Shown here in pieces: positions 18,994 through 27,453 of a stretch of 64,000 nucleotides of DNA. A model generated the notes under the pieces. That model did not search any database. It was not told the DNA's origin and worked only from the letters and a program-made list of their open reading frames with translations. Source of the DNA: Bacteroidales bacterium (GTDB lineage Bacteria; Bacteroidota; Bacteroidia; Bacteroidales; Prolixibacteraceae); the NCBI GenBank assembly GCA_012729335.1, contig JAAYDJ010000028.1, positions 117,491 to 181,490 of the forward strand. Direction: 5' to 3'. Numbering within the stretch: position 1 is the first letter of the stretch; each line of letters opens with the position of its first letter. The translations under genes were made by a program, and so were the position numbers.

Positions 18994-20442
18994 TTGACAC
19001 GGAGTCTGTACCAAATAGGGCTGGTCGTGCTTGGGTTGTTTCTGCTGTTCTCGTGTGAAGACGAGAGGTACCTGAGTTCGCCTGATGCGCAATTGCGCTT
19101 CTCGGCCGATACGGTTATGTTCGATACCGTCTTTTCGACGATGGGCTCCACCACCCGCATGCTGAAGGTATTCAATCCGTATAAGGACAAGCTTCTGATT
19201 TCAAGTGTGAAGGTTGGCGGCGGCGAATTTTCAAATTTCAGGCTGAATGTAAACGGTGTGGCTGGCAATGAGATCCGTGACGTGGAGATTCCCCCCAACG
19301 ACAGCATTTTCATTTTTGTAGAGGTGACCGTCGATCCTAACGGGCAGAACCTGCCCATGGTCGTCAAGGACAGCATCCGGTTTACAACCAATTTTAACGA
19401 GCAGGTGATTCCGCTGATTGCCTGGGGCCAGGATTTTCACCTGATAAAATGCGCCACCCTGAAAAACGAAACCTGGAAGAGTGACAAGCCCTACCTGGTG
19501 TACAACTATGCCTACATTGACACGTTGGCGACCCTGACCATAGAACCTGGCGCCCGGATATACTTTCACAAGGGGGCGGGGTTGTATGTCAAAGGGAACA
19601 TCGTAGCCAACGGCACCCGCGACAATCCCATTCTTTTCCTGGCCGACCGGTTGGAAACCAGCTATAAAAACGTGCCCGATCAGTGGAACGGCATTCTGCT
19701 CTTTTCAGGAAGCAAGGGAAACCAGTTCAGCCACTGCGAGATCAAAAACGCCAACATCGGGTTGCAGGTGGGGACCATCGAGCATGAGGGTTTTGCTACC
19801 GCCACGCTGGCCAATACTAAAATCGAAAACATGGCATATGCGGGGATTTTCGCCCTGAAATCGAAAATCACGGCCCACAACGCGGTGATCGCCAACTGTG
19901 GTTTTTATGCCGTCGCCCTTCTGGTGGGCGGTGAATATGAGTTTTACCACACCACGATTGCCAACTTCTGGGGGGGGTACTCGCGTAAACCACGCTCCAC
20001 CAGCTCACTGGCCATCTCCAACATTCTGGAAGTCAACAACTCCGAGGGGAAAAAGGTCGTATTTACAGGCGACCTGACGAAAGCCCACTTCGGGAATTCC
20101 ATCATTTACGGCAACAATCCTCTGGAACTCCAGTTGGGAAATACCAAAGAGAAGCAGTTTAACTACTATTTTGACCACTGCATCCTGCAAGTTCCCGACA
20201 CCTTTAACCTTTCCGACAAGAACCACTACAACAACGTGCTGCGCGGCAATAAAAACGATCCCAGATTTGTCGACATCAGCAAGAACCTGAATTATGAACT
20301 CGATACCCTTTCTGCTGCCAAGGATGTAGGCAGCGCGGTCTATTCCAAGATGTTTCCCTATGATCTGAAGGGGAAGGACCGGACCGCCGACAAGGGGCCC
20401 GACCTGGGGGCTTACGAAAGGATTGAGAAGAAAAATAGATGA
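18994..20442 (+). CDS. Parallel beta-helix outer-membrane lipoprotein
   Basis: A 482-residue lipoprotein starting at TTG (18994-18996): an in-frame TAA lies just upstream at 18979-18981, the next ATG is too far in, and TTG gives a clean signal with lipobox LLFSC (Cys21). Residues about 30-150 form a beta-sandwich (ADTVMFDTVFSTMGSTT, typical of Bacteroidota surface lipoproteins); about 155-470 are a right-handed beta-helix with IEPGARIYFHKGAGLYVKG and repeated N/I/G rungs. Role unknown, presumably carbohydrate binding or surface scaffold. The last bases overlap the next gene (ATGA), so the two are coupled. Confidence 0.8.
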   Translation: MTRSLYQIGLVVLGLFLLFSCEDERYLSSPDAQLRFSADTVMFDTVFSTMGSTTRMLKVFNPYKDKLLISSVKVGGGEFSNFRLNVNGVAGNEIRDVEIPPNDSIFIFVEVTVDPNGQNLPMVVKDSIRFTTNFNEQVIPLIAWGQDFHLIKCATLKNETWKSDKPYLVYNYAYIDTLATLTIEPGARIYFHKGAGLYVKGNIVANGTRDNPILFLADRLETSYKNVPDQWNGILLFSGSKGNQFSHCEIKNANIGLQVGTIEHEGFATATLANTKIENMAYAGIFALKSKITAHNAVIANCGFYAVALLVGGEYEFYHTTIANFWGGYSRKPRSTSSLAISNILEVNNSEGKKVVFTGDLTKAHFGNSIIYGNNPLELQLGNTKEKQFNYYFDHCILQVPDTFNLSDKNHYNNVLRGNKNDPRFVDISKNLNYELDTLSAAKDVGSAVYSKMFPYDLKGKDRTADKGPDLGAYERIEKKNR

Positions 20443-21731
20443 TATTCAGGAGATTACGATTCCTTCTATTTGCTTTTTTTGGGTCAACCCTCATTTCTGT
20501 GGGTCAGTCTGCGGCGTCTGCCGAAACAGAGGCGGGCAAGGCAAAGCCCAGCAGGCCCCCGCACCCCGGGGAGACTACCATTATGTTCTATAACCTCGAG
20601 AACCTTTACGACACCGTTGACGACACCCTCCGCCGTGATGAGGAGTTCCAGCCCGAAGGGGATCGCCACTGGAGCGGATACCGGTTTTATCACAAGCTGA
20701 CATCCATTGCCAAGGTGATTCTCAACACGGGGGCATGGGAACCTCCGGCGGTCATTGGTTTCTGCGAGGTGGAAAACCGGGAAGTCCTGGAGCAGCTGGT
20801 GGGTCATCCCCTGCTTCGCCGCTGGAACTACCAGATCGTCCATAAGGATTCACCCGACAAAAGGGGGATCGACGTGGCGGCCATTTACCGGCCCGATGGT
20901 TTCTACCCCCTTTCTTACCGCTACCTCCCACCTGTCCCCGAAGGTGAACAAGTCCCCTCCACCCGGGAAATCCTCTATCTCTGCGGAATCTGCGGCGGAC
21001 AGGGTGAAGAGGCACGCACAAAAGAGCTGTTGCCGGAACATACGGTGGAAGCCGGCCACACAAAGGAGTTATTGCCGGAACCTTCGGTGGAAGCCGGCCA
21101 CACAAGGGAGCTGTTGCCAGAACGTTCGGTGGAAGCCGGCCGCACAAAGGGGCTGTTATCGGAGCATATGGTGGAAGCCGGCCGTACGCAAACGGATATT
21201 GATACGTTGCATCTTTTCTTTAACCACTGGCCATCGCGTTACGGAGGACTCATGGAAACCCGGCCCCTGAGGATGAAAGCCGCCCGCAGGCTCAAAACCG
21301 AAACAAGGATCCTCCAGCAGAAACACCACCACCCCCTGATCATCATTACGGGCGACTTCAACGACCAGCCCCAGGATGAAAGCCTGCTACGGGGTATGGG
21401 CGCCGCCGCTTCAAGTCACGGTCACCCCGACTCCCTGGTAAACCTCTCTTATCCCTGGAAGAAAACAGGAAAAGGAACCCTGAAATACCAGTCACAGTGG
21501 AACATCTTCGACCAGTTTATTGTCAGTGAAGTCCTTCTGGAAACCATGCCAGTCAGCGCCCGTATTCTGGAGGCCCCATTCCTGCTGGAGGAAGATGAAA
21601 TTTACCGGCACCCGGCTGCGGCGCACCTACCTGGGATTCCGCTACCAGGGCGGCTTCAGCGACCACCTCCCCGTCCTGCTCCACCTCGGGAACAACTCCC
21701 CCACATTACCCTCCGACAAGAAATAGGCTGA
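20439..21731 (+). CDS. Endonuclease/exonuclease/phosphatase-family protein, repeat-inserted and frameshifted at its C-terminus
   Basis: A 430-residue exported EEP-superfamily protein (signal peptide about 1-25; MFYNLENLYDTVDD, GFCEVENREVLEQL, DKRGIDVAAIYR, FFNHWPSRYGG, ITGDFNDQP). Two oddities are visible. Residues about 194-249 are four 14-residue repeats (TKELLPE..VEAG) inserted between core strands. From about 21607 the expected ending (RTYLGFRYQGGFSDHLPVLLHLG, whose SDH is an active-site motif) continues in another frame and ends at 21726; the present frame gives a Pro-rich nonsense tail to 21731. Loss of two bases in a G-rich spot near 21606-21609 would explain it. It is either a real inactivating mutation or a sequence error. 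Coupled by ATGA overlap to the preceding lipoprotein. Confidence 0.8.
   Translation: MIFRRLRFLLFAFFGSTLISVGQSAASAETEAGKAKPSRPPHPGETTIMFYNLENLYDTVDDTLRRDEEFQPEGDRHWSGYRFYHKLTSIAKVILNTGAWEPPAVIGFCEVENREVLEQLVGHPLLRRWNYQIVHKDSPDKRGIDVAAIYRPDGFYPLSYRYLPPVPEGEQVPSTREILYLCGICGGQGEEARTKELLPEHTVEAGHTKELLPEPSVEAGHTRELLPERSVEAGRTKGLLSEHMVEAGRTQTDIDTLHLFFNHWPSRYGGLMETRPLRMKAARRLKTETRILQQKHHHPLIIITGDFNDQPQDESLLRGMGAAASSHGHPDSLVNLSYPWKKTGKGTLKYQSQWNIFDQFIVSEVLLETMPVSARILEAPFLLEEDEIYRHPAAAHLPGIPLPGRLQRPPPRPAPPREQLPHITLRQEIG
21018..21185 (+). repeat. Four tandem 42-bp in-frame repeats
   Basis: Four units of 42 bases, each encoding 14 residues and carrying GTGGAAGCCGGCC. The units are diverged by a few bases each. 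They lie inside the EEP domain and are absent from the family as I know it. Confidence 0.8.
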
Positions 21732-21901
21732 CGTCAAGGTACAGGTTACGAGTTAAGATTTGAATCAGAGTCAGGGTTCGGGTAAGGCAAAGGTCCAGGT
21801 TGAATAGACTCCACACCTCCCGTTCAAGGTGGAGATACAGTTCAGGGTTGAGGTTTGGGGTCAGTATTACGGTAAAAGTTCAGGGCTCATATTCTGATAT
21901 T
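21732..21901. repeat. Degenerate short-repeat intergenic stretch
   Basis: Convergent intergenic segment rich in loosely repeated CAGGTT, CAGGGTT, GAGTTAAG and TCAGGGTT words with a 6-8 base rhythm. No hairpin terminator is evident. Weak resemblance only to the heptamer arrays elsewhere. Confidence 0.4.
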
Positions 21902-23365
21902 CTACTCTTCCCTTTTGGGCTTAAGTCCCAGCTCGGCTCCCCTGGCCAGCATCAGCGCATAGGCTTCTTCGTGGTTGTTGCCGATTTCTCCGTCAAGGAT
22001 GGCGTCCTTGATGGCGTTTTTAATCAGGCCCACCTCCTTGCCGGGGGGAAGGGCGAAGGTGGCCATGATCTCTTCTCCCGTCACCGGAGGCTGGAAATTG
22101 CGGATGGCGTCCTTCTCATCGATTTCCCTGAGTTTCTGCCTCACCAGCTGGAAATTCTGGTAGTATTTCCTCACCTTGGAGATATTCTTGGAGGTGATAT
22201 CGGCTTCGCAGAGGGTCATCAGGTCGTCGATGTCATCGCCGGCTTCAAAGAGGAGCCGTCGTACGGCTGAGTCGGTGACCACCTCTTCAGCCAGGACAAT
22301 GGGCCGCATATGGAGGTCGACCATTTTCTGGACGTACTTCATTTTCTCATTGAGGGGGAGTTTCATCCGGCGGAAGATGCCGGGGATCATGCGTGTTCCC
22401 ACCACGTTGTGGCCGTGAAAAGTCCACCCCTGTCCGGGCACGAACTTCCGTGTGGCCGGTTTGGCGATGTCATGGAGCAGGGCGGCCCACCGCAGCCACA
22501 GGTCGTCAGAATGAGGCGCCAACTGGTCGAGGACCTTCAGGGTGTGATAGAAATTATCCTTATGGCCTACCCCGCCGACCGTTTCCACCCCCTTAAGCCG
22601 CACCAGTTCCGGAAAAATCATTTCCAGCAGTCCGGTGTCGTCCAACAATAGGAATCCTGTGGAGGGCTTGCCGGCCAGGATGATTTTATGGAGTTCCTCG
22701 GCCACCCTTTCTCCGGAGACGATTTCCATGCGGTGCCGGTTGCGGGCGATGGCCTGCAGGGTTCCCTCGTCGACCGTAAATCCCAGCTGCGTGGCAAAAC
22801 GGATAGCCCGCATCATACGCAGAGGATCGTCGGAAAAGGTGATATCAGGGTCAAGGGGTGTGCGGATCACCTGCCGCTCCAGGTCTCCAATGCCGTCAAA
22901 CGGATCAATCAGCTTTCCGAAATCAGCCTTATTCAGGCTGACGGCCATGGCGTTGATCGTGAAATCACGCCGCTTCTGATCATCTTCGAGGGTGCCGTCC
23001 TCGACCAGGGGTTTGCGCGAATCGGCACGGTACGACTCCCTGCGGGCCCCCACAAACTCGATGTCCATATGACGGTAACGCACCAACGCCGTCCCAAAAT
23101 TGCGGAAAACCGTCACCTGACTGCGGTTTCCCAATGCAGCGGATACCCCTTCGGCCAGGGCTATCCCGTTCCCTACCGCCATGATGTCAATGTCGACACT
23201 CTTTCGCCCCAGCAACAAATCCCGGACATAGCCCCCGATCAGCCAGGCTTCAAGCCCCATCCTGTCGGCCACCTCCCCGATCTTGCGGAAAAGCGGGATA
23301 TCCATATGGGCCTTTAAGGAGAGGCCATCCGGTTTAAAGTGCTTCCCAACTGCCATTTTTTGCAT
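21902..23365 (-). CDS. cca: CCA-adding tRNA nucleotidyltransferase / poly(A) polymerase family
   Basis: A 487-residue protein with the nucleotidyltransferase core GGYVRDLLLGRKSVDIDIM (catalytic DxD), the RRDFTINAMA motif, the RMMRAIRFA segment and an HD domain (LLHDIAKPATRKF, then HNVVGTRM). It completes or repairs tRNA 3' ends, needed here since the tRNA-Ser gene lacks CCA. The start at 23365 is chosen because a -7 promoter element lies at 23375-23382, inside a longer possible frame; 23356 is an alternative. It is divergent from thioredoxin. Confidence 0.9.
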   Translation of the reverse strand: MQKMAVGKHFKPDGLSLKAHMDIPLFRKIGEVADRMGLEAWLIGGYVRDLLLGRKSVDIDIMAVGNGIALAEGVSAALGNRSQVTVFRNFGTALVRYRHMDIEFVGARRESYRADSRKPLVEDGTLEDDQKRRDFTINAMAVSLNKADFGKLIDPFDGIGDLERQVIRTPLDPDITFSDDPLRMMRAIRFATQLGFTVDEGTLQAIARNRHRMEIVSGERVAEELHKIILAGKPSTGFLLLDDTGLLEMIFPELVRLKGVETVGGVGHKDNFYHTLKVLDQLAPHSDDLWLRWAALLHDIAKPATRKFVPGQGWTFHGHNVVGTRMIPGIFRRMKLPLNEKMKYVQKMVDLHMRPIVLAEEVVTDSAVRRLLFEAGDDIDDLMTLCEADITSKNISKVRKYYQNFQLVRQKLREIDEKDAIRNFQPPVTGEEIMATFALPPGKEVGLIKNAIKDAILDGEIGNNHEEAYALMLARGAELGLKPKREE

Positions 23366-23374
23366 AAAACGTGA

Positions 23375-23382
23375 CAAAATTA
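23375..23382 (-). promoter_or_regulatory. -7 element (TAATTTTG) for cca
   Basis: Minus-strand TAATTTTG fits TAnnTTTG and lies just before the chosen cca start, implying a very short leader. No convincing TTG at -33. Confidence 0.4.
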
Positions 23383-23434
23383 CAACATTTCCCTTAAATT
23401 TAGCAGAATTCACACCCCGTATTGCGGATGGTAT

Positions 23435-23442
23435 TATATTTG
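23435..23442 (+). promoter_or_regulatory. -7 element (TATATTTG) for thioredoxin
   Basis: TATATTTG fits the consensus exactly and lies 48 bases before the thioredoxin ATG. The -33 half is not obvious. Confidence 0.5.
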
Positions 23443-23490
23443 CATCGAAATATGTAAATATTTATATACGTCATAGAAAAACAAGAAATT

Positions 23491-23862
23491 ATGTTAGAGC
23501 ATTTGACCAAAGAGAGTTTCAAGGAGAAGGTATTCAACTGGGAAGCCAACCAGGAGTGGAAATATGAGGGGAGTGTTCCCTGTCTGATCGATTTTTATGC
23601 CGACTGGTGTGGCCCGTGCAAGATGGTGGCTCCGGTATTGGAAGAGCTGCAGAAGGAGTATGGAGATGCACTGGTCATTTACAAGGTGAACACGGAAGAT
23701 CAGCAGGAGCTGGCCGGCATGTTTGGGATCCAGAGCATTCCGTCGCTGTTGTTTGTGCCGCTTGAAGGGCAGCCTCAGATGGCCATGGGAGCGCTTCCCA
23801 AGGCGACTTTCGTGCAGGCCATTTCCGAAGTGCTGAAGGTGGAGAAACCGGCCGTGAACTAA
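23491..23862 (+). CDS. trxA: Thioredoxin
   Basis: A 123-residue cytoplasmic thioredoxin with active site WCGPC (Cys40 and Cys43), preceded by LIDFYADW and followed by the cis-proline segment GIQSIPSLLF. There is no signal peptide. It reduces disulfides of cytoplasmic proteins. It is monocistronic, with a -7 element upstream and a hairpin terminator downstream. Confidence 0.93.
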   Translation: MLEHLTKESFKEKVFNWEANQEWKYEGSVPCLIDFYADWCGPCKMVAPVLEELQKEYGDALVIYKVNTEDQQELAGMFGIQSIPSLLFVPLEGQPQMAMGALPKATFVQAISEVLKVEKPAVN

Positions 23863-24100
23863 CGGTCTGTTCATTTATCCCTTTCCAGCCTCGCCTCTGA
23901 GCCATAAGTGAATCCGGTTCTCCGGGGCATTCTCCGGTGCATTGTTCAGTTTCCAGACTAAAGCGCTGGTGGCCCTGTGCCCGGCACCATTGAAACTCCC
24001 TGCCACAGAGCAGCGGGGAATCCGATTCCGTGAAGGACTTTTTCAGCATCTTGTTCGCTTACCCCGATGCAAACCTAAGGGGAATGCGCTCACCGGAATT

Positions 24101-24175
24101 CAAACACCCTTTCCAGGAGAAGTTCCGGGCTGTTTCAGGCAGCCCCGGGAGTTCACGGGAAGGGTGTTTTTTTTA
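24101..24175 (+). terminator. Long branched terminator hairpin
   Basis: AACACCCTTTCC (from about 24102) pairs imperfectly with GGGAAGGGTGTT ahead of a T run at about 24167-24174; an inner GC-rich hairpin (CCGGGCTG with CAGCCCCGG) sits between. It lies 240 bases after the trxA stop; the sequence in between (23863-24100) shows no gene. Confidence 0.7.
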
Positions 24176-24185
24176 TCCGGAAAGA

Positions 24186-25706
24186 TTATTCACTCAGGGC
24201 ATCCACGATCTTTTCGAGTTGCATACCCCGGGAGCCTTTGATCAGGAGCAGGGTGTCGGCCGGAGGGTGCTCCCTGAGCCAGGAAATCACCCCGGCCACG
24301 TGGGGAAATGTCTTGAATTTCACGGGTTTATGCGTGGCGCAGAAAGCCTCCCCGCAGAGCAGCACCCCCTCCCGGAAATGAAGAGAGAGTTCGTCGGTGA
24401 TCCGCTGGTGTTCCTCTGCCGAGACAGCTCCCAGTTCCAGCATGTCACCCAGGATGACCATTTTCCGGGGATGGTGCAGGGTTACGAAATTCCTGACCGC
24501 TGCCAGCATGCTGGTGGGATTGGCATTGTAGGCATCCATGATGATTTCGCAGGTCCCGGTTTTCATCCACTGGGAGCGGTTGTTGGAAGGGGAATAGGCG
24601 GCCAGGGCGGCGGCGATATCTGCTGGCGGAACCCCGAAATGGCTTCCGACGGCGATGGCCGCCAGAACATTCTCCAGGTTATAATTTCCTACCAGACGGG
24701 TGGGAATGGTCGTTTCCACGCCCTGCCAGCATGCGCGCACCTCCAGGAGCGGACCTGTTCCGGAGGAGAAACCCGTCACCGCCATTGAATCTCCGGCGGC
24801 AGCGGAACCGGCATGACCGCTGCCGGCCACGGCTCCCCATTCCACACCGGGCGATCCTTCTCCGGCACCGGCGGCGTTCTCCACGGCCTCTGCGTACCGG
24901 GTTTCTTTGCCGGCAGTTCCCGCAGGCACCCCACCCGACGTGCCGGCCGTCACACATTCTTTCGCAGGAACACCTGACGATTCCGGAGGAAGCAGACCTG
25001 TTTCAGCAGGATCCCCCGGGCGGTAGCTGATTCTTGCCAGGCGGGGACCAGCACTTTGACTCAGCCACGGGTTTCGGGCGTTGATGAAGATGGTGCCATG
25101 GTGTTCTTCCAGATGGCGGTAGAGTTCGCTTTTAGTGCGGAGGACTCCCTCAAAACTGCCGAAACCTTCAAGATGGGCCTTCCCCACATTGGTGATCAGT
25201 CCGTAATCAGGCAGGGCGATCGCACAAAGGAATGCGATCTCCCCGGGGTGGTTGGCGCCCATTTCCACCACGCTGAGGTCGGTTTCGTGGGTCATGCCGA
25301 GCAGGGTCAGGGGGACACCGATATGGTTGTTGAGGTTACCCTGGGTAAAGGTGACCCTGAATTTCCGGGAGAGAACGGCGGCCACCAGCTCCTTGGTGGT
25401 GGTTTTTCCGTTGGTGCCGGTGATGGCCAGAATGGGGAGCCCCAGGCGGGTCCGGTGATGGCGTGCCAGTTCCTGTAAGGCCGTCAGCACATCATCAACC
25501 AGGAAGAAGCGCCCGTCGGTGGCCACCTCCGGGTCGTCGACCACGGCACAGGCCGCCCCGGCATCCAGAGCGGCGGCGGCAAAACGGTTGCCATCGAAAT
25601 TTCCCCCTTTCAGGGCAAAAAAGAGAGACCCGGGGGTGATCCGGCGGCTGTCGGTGGTCACCACCCGATGCCGGAGATAAACCTGGTAGAGTTCATGGGT
25701 ACGCAT
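24186..25706 (-). CDS. murF: UDP-MurNAc-tripeptide:D-alanyl-D-alanine ligase with a low-complexity insertion
   Basis: A 506-residue Mur ligase that adds D-Ala-D-Ala to UDP-MurNAc-tripeptide, the last cytoplasmic step of the peptidoglycan precursor. Start MRTHELYQVY at 25706 matches the usual MurF N-terminus. Motifs: DSRRITPGSLFFALKG, ATP loop AITGTNGKTTTKE, VEMGANHPGEI, NYNLENVLAAIAVG, DAYNANPTSM, LGDMLELG. Residues about 234-317 are a Gly/Ala/Ser/Thr/Val-rich insertion (GLLPPESSG to SSGTGPLL) in the central domain that I do not know from other MurF proteins; the flanking core looks complete. Genes of the dcw cluster are not adjacent. Confidence 0.9.
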   Translation of the reverse strand: MRTHELYQVYLRHRVVTTDSRRITPGSLFFALKGGNFDGNRFAAAALDAGAACAVVDDPEVATDGRFFLVDDVLTALQELARHHRTRLGLPILAITGTNGKTTTKELVAAVLSRKFRVTFTQGNLNNHIGVPLTLLGMTHETDLSVVEMGANHPGEIAFLCAIALPDYGLITNVGKAHLEGFGSFEGVLRTKSELYRHLEEHHGTIFINARNPWLSQSAGPRLARISYRPGDPAETGLLPPESSGVPAKECVTAGTSGGVPAGTAGKETRYAEAVENAAGAGEGSPGVEWGAVAGSGHAGSAAAGDSMAVTGFSSGTGPLLEVRACWQGVETTIPTRLVGNYNLENVLAAIAVGSHFGVPPADIAAALAAYSPSNNRSQWMKTGTCEIIMDAYNANPTSMLAAVRNFVTLHHPRKMVILGDMLELGAVSAEEHQRITDELSLHFREGVLLCGEAFCATHKPVKFKTFPHVAGVISWLREHPPADTLLLIKGSRGMQLEKIVDALSE

Positions 25707-25863
25707 GTTTTTCCTCCTCATAATACGCTTCATGCCGGTGTGAGGTAAAGCCACCCGCCGACACGTTTCCGGAGGGCCAAAATACGAAAAGTATGTTTTA
25801 AAACAGTGCGCATCCGCTTTCAATTTAAAACCTTCCGGGGCCGAAAGGCTGGCGATAATCTGC

Positions 25864-25871
25864 TATATTTG
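25864..25871 (+). promoter_or_regulatory. -7 element (TATATTTG) of the V-ATPase operon
   Basis: Exact TAnnTTTG match about 95 bases before the first ATPase gene. No clear -33 box. Confidence 0.5.
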
Positions 25872-25966
25872 TGGCTGACCAACTGAAAAGCGACCAAAAA
25901 CCGGGCCGACGACCCGAACCGCCGCTACACGGGAACAACAGGTGACATTCAAAAAACTACGGATAT

Positions 25967-26581
25967 ATGGATTCAAAGATTCAGCAACTCACGGAAGTTA
26001 TTTATAACGAAGGGGTACAGAAGGCCCGGGAAGAAGCCGAGGCCATCCTGAAGGAGGCCCGTCAGAATGCGGCGCAGATCGAAGAAGAGGCGCAGAAGGC
26101 TGCAGCGGCCGTTATGGCCGACACCCGCAGGAAATCGCACGAGTTCAGGCAACATGTCGAATCGGAGATTAAAATGACCCTGAACCAGGCCATTTCCGCC
26201 ATGAAACAGCAGGTGGCCGGACTGGTGACCATGAAAGCTGTGCAGCCCCCTGTGAAGGAACTCTTTTCCGACAAGGATTACCTGAAAACCCTCATCGGAG
26301 CCATAGTCAAGGGATGGTTGGAAAAGGAGAGCTTCGACCTGAACGTCATCCTTCCGGAAGCAGGAAAGGCGGAAATGGAGAAATATTTCAGGCAGAGCCT
26401 GGCCGCCGAACTCAATAAAGGAGTTGATTTCGGTTTCTCCCAGGATTTCCGGACGGGCTTCAAGATCGGGCCAGCCGATGGGAGTTATCTCATCAGCTTC
26501 ACCGATGACGATTTCATGAACTTTCTCAAGGCTTACCTGCGGCCCAAAACCAACCAACTTCTTTTCGGGGAGGGGAAATGA
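25967..26581 (+). CDS. ntpE: V-type ATP synthase subunit E
   Basis: A 204-residue peripheral-stalk subunit. The N-terminal half is a long charged coiled coil rich in E, A, K and Q (EARQNAAQIEEEAQKAAAAV); the C-terminal half is globular (SYLISFTDDDFMNFLKAYLRP). It opens the operon and overlaps the next gene by ATGA. The stator connects the A3B3 head to the membrane arm. Confidence 0.85.
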   Translation: MDSKIQQLTEVIYNEGVQKAREEAEAILKEARQNAAQIEEEAQKAAAAVMADTRRKSHEFRQHVESEIKMTLNQAISAMKQQVAGLVTMKAVQPPVKELFSDKDYLKTLIGAIVKGWLEKESFDLNVILPEAGKAEMEKYFRQSLAAELNKGVDFGFSQDFRTGFKIGPADGSYLISFTDDDFMNFLKAYLRPKTNQLLFGEGK

Positions 26582-27453
26582 CCAGGCGCAACTATTATTG
26601 TCTGATCGCCGGGCTTCCCGATCTGGTCCAGGACGACAAGAAGCTCCACTTCTCTGCGCTCCGGATCAGGGATTATCTGCGTGATGAGCTTCATCCCGAC
26701 GATTTCCGGCTGGCGGAGCTATTTTATCTCCCCTATGACCACCAGAACCTGCTGAACCGTCTCTTCCATAAGGAGAAACCGTTTGACGAGCGGGGTATCC
26801 TCCATGAGGAACTGCTCGATCACCTTCTGTTGCCCAAGCTGTTTGAGATGGCCCCGAAGGAGGCGTATCCAGGGTATATCTACCGGTTTGGGCAGTTGCT
26901 GCGCAACAAGGAAGAGGTGGAGGAGCAGATCAGTCAGGAGGAAGCCGACCGTTTTCTGACTACCGGATACTACGGGCACCTTCTCCGTTCGGGCAACAAG
27001 TTCGTTGCACGGGTCGGGGAATACCGCCTCAATACCGGCAATATCCTGATGGCCCTTAACGGGCGCAAACATAACCTCCCCTTTGAGGAGGCGGTCATCG
27101 GCGACAACCTGGTGGCGCAGGCTATCCGAAAGAACAGGACCCGCGACTTCGGGCTGTCGGTTGACTACCCGGAGGTGGACTCTCTGTTGCAACTCTTTGA
27201 AACAGACCACCTCCTCGAAAGGGAATTCCGCCTCGATACCCGGCAGTGGCATTTCATTGACGACATCACTTTCTTCCATTACTTTTCGGTTGAGCGGGTC
27301 CTGGCCTTTCTGCTGAAGGTGTTTCTGGCGGAGAGGTGGTACCACCTCGACTATGAACGGGGACAGGTGATGTTTAACAAGTTATTGAGTGAGATAGAAT
27401 CCAGTTTTGAGTTTCCTGAAGAATTTTCGAACACATATGGAAAGAAAAGATAA
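26578..27453 (+). CDS. DUF2764 family protein of the V-ATPase operon
   Basis: A 291-residue soluble, acidic and aromatic protein beginning RRNYYCLIAGLPDLVQDDKK, the hallmark of DUF2764, found almost only in Bacteroidota V-ATPase operons. It occupies the place where other operons encode subunit C, and being helical and Leu-rich it may act as the C-like rotor or stalk adaptor (inference). It overlaps subunit E by 4 bases and subunit A by 17. Confidence 0.85.
   Translation: MTRRNYYCLIAGLPDLVQDDKKLHFSALRIRDYLRDELHPDDFRLAELFYLPYDHQNLLNRLFHKEKPFDERGILHEELLDHLLLPKLFEMAPKEAYPGYIYRFGQLLRNKEEVEEQISQEEADRFLTTGYYGHLLRSGNKFVARVGEYRLNTGNILMALNGRKHNLPFEEAVIGDNLVAQAIRKNRTRDFGLSVDYPEVDSLLQLFETDHLLEREFRLDTRQWHFIDDITFFHYFSVERVLAFLLKVFLAERWYHLDYERGQVMFNKLLSEIESSFEFPEEFSNTYGKKR

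Noticed and set aside
23942..24241. Open frame after thioredoxin
   Set aside because: It crosses the terminator hairpin and enters murF antisense; no recognisable start or family.
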